A stretch of DNA of 64,000 bases from SIG701 sp045611685 (GTDB lineage: Bacteria; Bacillota; Clostridia; Oscillospirales; CAG-272). Shown piece by piece: positions 61,864 through 64,000 of the stretch; the first letter of the stretch is position 1; the number at the start of each line of letters is the position of its first letter. A program made the translations under genes and the position numbers. The notes beneath the pieces are model-generated. The model searched no databases and was not told where the DNA came from. It worked only from the letters and a program-made list of their open reading frames with translations. The DNA is taken from positions 248,001-312,000 of the forward strand of contig JAZKXO010000079.1 in NCBI GenBank assembly GCA_045611685.1, written 5' to 3'.

Positions 61864-62949
61864 ATGAGCGGACCGTATGGAACTATGGCAGAAAAAGTTC
61901 TTATGAAAGGTAACGAAGCGATCGCGGAAGCCGCCATTCTCGCAGGCTGCCGTCACTACTTCGGTTATCCCATCACGCCGCAGACGGAAGTCGCCGCATA
62001 CATGGCAAAACGTATGCCCAAAATCGGCGGCACGTTTTTGCAGGCGGAGAGTGAAATCGCCGCTATCAACATGGTAATGGGCGTGGCCTCCACCGGACGC
62101 CGCACCATGACCTCGTCCTCGAGCCCCGGAATCTCGCTGAAGGCAGAGGGACTTTCCTACCTCGCCGGCTGTGATCTTCCCGCCCTCGTTGTAAACGTAG
62201 AGCGCGGCGGCCCCGGCCTCGGCGGTATCCAGCCTTCCCAGTCCGACTATTTCCAGGCTACGCGCGGCGCCGCACACGGCGACTTCCGCATGATCGTTCT
62301 TGCGCCCGCCTCCGTGCAGGAGATGGCCGACCTCACCATGCACGGCTTTGATCTGGCTGACAAGTACCGCATGACCAGCATGATTCTGGCAGACGGTACG
62401 ATGGGCCAGATGATGGAGCCCGTGTCCCTCGAAGCACCCGAGGTTAAAACCTATGACAAATCCTGGGCTGTAACGGGTACTGACTGTAAACGCACCCACA
62501 ATATCGTAAACTCTCTCTACCTCGTTCCCGAGGATCTGGAAAGAACGAACTTTGAACGCTACGAGCGCTATCGCACCATTGAGGAAAACGAAGTCATGTA
62601 CGAAGAGTTCATGATGGAGGATGCCGAGATCTGCATCGCTGCATTCGGCGTTGCCGCACGCGTTTCAAAGAATGCGATCATGGCCGCCCGTGCCGAGGGC
62701 ATCAAGGTCGGTATGATCCGTCCGATCACCCTGTGGCCGTTCCCGAAGGCAGCATTCAAGAAAGCCGCCGAGCACGTAAACACGTTCATCTCCGTAGAGC
62801 TCTCGATGGGTCAGATGATCGAGGACGTACGCCTCTCCATCGAGTGCGCACGCCCCGTCGTTCTGTGTAACCGCGCAGGCGGTATGATCCCTTCCCCCGA
62901 AGAAGTTCTTAAGAAAATCAAAGAAGTGAATGGAGGTATGACGAAATGA
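61864..62949 (+). CDS. vorB: 2-oxoisovalerate:ferredoxin oxidoreductase alpha subunit
   Basis: A 361-residue subunit with the pyrimidine-binding/transketolase-like domain: VLMKGNEAIAEAAILAGCR and FGYPITPQTEV at the N terminus, TSSSSPGISLKAEG, and the C-terminal FISVELSMGQM. This is the VorB form rather than pyruvate or indolepyruvate type. ATG 61864 fits the GAGAGGAGA site; ATG 61885 gives the usual MAEKVLMKG start. Overlaps the next gene by 4 bases. Confidence 0.92.
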   Translation: MSGPYGTMAEKVLMKGNEAIAEAAILAGCRHYFGYPITPQTEVAAYMAKRMPKIGGTFLQAESEIAAINMVMGVASTGRRTMTSSSSPGISLKAEGLSYLAGCDLPALVVNVERGGPGLGGIQPSQSDYFQATRGAAHGDFRMIVLAPASVQEMADLTMHGFDLADKYRMTSMILADGTMGQMMEPVSLEAPEVKTYDKSWAVTGTDCKRTHNIVNSLYLVPEDLERTNFERYERYRTIEENEVMYEEFMMEDAEICIAAFGVAARVSKNAIMAARAEGIKVGMIRPITLWPFPKAAFKKAAEHVNTFISVELSMGQMIEDVRLSIECARPVVLCNRAGGMIPSPEEVLKKIKEVNGGMTK

Positions 62950-63698
62950 CCGTCTTTGATAAACCGAAATCCCTGACCGATGCGCCGCTTCACTACTGCC
63001 CCGGCTGTACGCACGGCATCATCCACCGCCTTGTTGCTGAAGCAATCGACGAGCTCGGCATCGAAGGCCGCACCATCGGCATCGCACCCGTCGGCTGCTC
63101 CGTTATGGCGTATAACTATTTCACCGTCGATATGGTTCAGGCGGCACACGGCCGCGCACCGGCTGTTGCTACCGGCGTAAAGCGCGCCGACCCGTCGAAA
63201 ATCGTATTCACCTACCAGGGCGACGGCGACCTTGCCTCCATCGGTACATGCGAGACGGTGCACGCCGCTGCACGCGGTGAGAATATCACCATCATCTTCG
63301 TCAACAACGCTATTTACGGCATGACCGGCGGTCAGATGGCACCCACCTCTCTGCCCGGTCAGATCACGCAGACCTCGCCCTACGGACGCGACGTTAATAC
63401 GCAGGGTTATCCCGTAAAGGTTTGCGAGATGCTCTCTCAGCTGGACGGCGCAGGCTATCTTGAACGCGTGGCAGTCAACAACGTAAAGAACATCAAAAAC
63501 GCAAAGAAAGCGATTCTCAAAGCGTTCAAGAACCAGGTAGAAGGCAAGGGATTCTCTCTCATTGAGGTTGTATCCACCTGCCCGACCAACTGGGGTCTTA
63601 CGCCCGAGAAGGCACTTGAATGGCTGAATGACAATATGCTGCCCTACTATCCCTTGGGCGTATATAAAGATAAATTCGCAGAGGAGGCGGCAAAATGA
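62946..63698 (+). CDS. vorA: 2-oxoacid:ferredoxin oxidoreductase beta (TPP) subunit
   Basis: A 250-residue TPP-binding subunit: LHYCPGCTHGIIHR, PVGCSV, YQGDGDLASIG and the magnesium site continuing to VNNAIYGMTGGQ. It links oxidative decarboxylation of branched 2-oxoacids to ferredoxin or, in reverse, carboxylates the acyl-CoA. Overlaps both neighbours by 4 bases. Confidence 0.92.
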   Translation: MTVFDKPKSLTDAPLHYCPGCTHGIIHRLVAEAIDELGIEGRTIGIAPVGCSVMAYNYFTVDMVQAAHGRAPAVATGVKRADPSKIVFTYQGDGDLASIGTCETVHAAARGENITIIFVNNAIYGMTGGQMAPTSLPGQITQTSPYGRDVNTQGYPVKVCEMLSQLDGAGYLERVAVNNVKNIKNAKKAILKAFKNQVEGKGFSLIEVVSTCPTNWGLTPEKALEWLNDNMLPYYPLGVYKDKFAEEAAK

Positions 63699-64000
63699 CA
63701 ACCCAGATTCTGATTGCAGGATTCGGCGGACAGGGCGTTTTGTTCTCCGGTAAATTTCTCGCATACAAGGCGATGATGGAAGAGCGCGAGGTCAGCTGGC
63801 TTCCCTCTTACGGCCCCGAAATGCGCGGCGGCACGGCAAACTGCAGTGTCATCGTGTCCGACGCACCGGTAGGCTCCCCGATCGTAACGAAGCCCGACGT
63901 ACTGATTGCTATGAACCTCCCCTCTCTCGACAAATATGAGAACGCGGTTGCTCCCGGCGGCATTATCATCGTGGATTCCACCCTGATCGCCCGCAAGGTT
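63695..64000 (+). CDS. vorC: 2-oxoacid:ferredoxin oxidoreductase gamma subunit (partial)
   Basis: The first 102 residues of the gamma subunit; the window ends inside the gene. ILIAGFGGQGVLFSGK and LPSYGPEMRGGTANC are the family hallmarks. Completes a delta-alpha-beta-gamma Vor set. Confidence 0.93.
   Translation, partial: MTTQILIAGFGGQGVLFSGKFLAYKAMMEEREVSWLPSYGPEMRGGTANCSVIVSDAPVGSPIVTKPDVLIAMNLPSLDKYENAVAPGGIIIVDSTLIARKV

Overview
The window looks like a chromosomal piece of an anaerobic, low-oxygen Clostridia-type Bacillota (Oscillospirales or Christensenellales style, gut or rumen). The evidence is three T-box leaders, a spoVT gene, a SCIFF ranthipeptide with its radical-SAM maturase, bifunctional AdhE, a ferredoxin-dependent 2-oxoacid oxidoreductase, and many TTGACA-N17-TATAAT/TATACT promoters. 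Codon third positions are GC-rich except in one AT-richer patch (about 22.9-25.6 kb). No species assignment is possible from the sequence alone.

Layout. (1) 0-4.8 kb: a methionine-specific T-box (specifier AUG) ahead of a membrane-anchored PstS-like protein, metY, metA (acetyl-type) and a lipoprotein. (2) 4.9-16.2 kb: PHP hydrolase, DUF362/ferredoxin protein, ispE, a zur-znuACB zinc operon with a Fur-family box, two proteins of unknown role, hflKC and glnA. (3) 16.4-22.2 kb: a sugar-acid catabolic operon (SDR, galactonate-dehydratase-like enzyme, KDPG-type aldolase, GH36 alpha-galactosidase) facing an AraC regulator and a tRNA-Leu. (4) 22.3-25.6 kb: spoVT and two partial copies of its 5' end, interleaved with an esterase and an XRE/TPR regulator. 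(5) 25.6-30.7 kb: adhE with a kinase-like gene, then an organophosphate-type MFS transporter. (6) 30.8-46.2 kb: a capsule/exopolysaccharide locus with initiating sugar transferase, glycosyltransferases, EpsG-like polymerase, flippase and the three UDP-L-FucNAc enzymes. (7) 46.2-55.6 kb: SCIFF and maturase, an mreB-DUF975 pair flanked by a multi-hairpin repeat, a creatininase/decarboxylase pair, a cytidylate-kinase-like gene, an ACP-WecG pair and two small membrane proteins. (8) 55.6-64 kb: two tandem T-box-controlled genes for XRE-cupin-acyl-CoA-ligase fusions, then a P-loop ATPase and a VorDBAC-type oxidoreductase, cut by the window end.

The most interesting system is region 8. Aligning the three T-box Stem I elements on their shared closing helix gives specifier codons AUG (before methionine genes, an internal control), AUC (Ile) and GUA (Val). 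The Ile and Val leaders each drive a paralogous acyl-CoA ligase, and the Val unit continues into a branched-chain 2-oxoacid:ferredoxin oxidoreductase. This suggests Ile and Val are made on demand from 2-methylbutyrate and isobutyrate by activation to CoA esters and reductive carboxylation, and not only by the acetolactate route. The ligases also carry N-terminal HTH and cupin domains, an unusual architecture for an enzyme.
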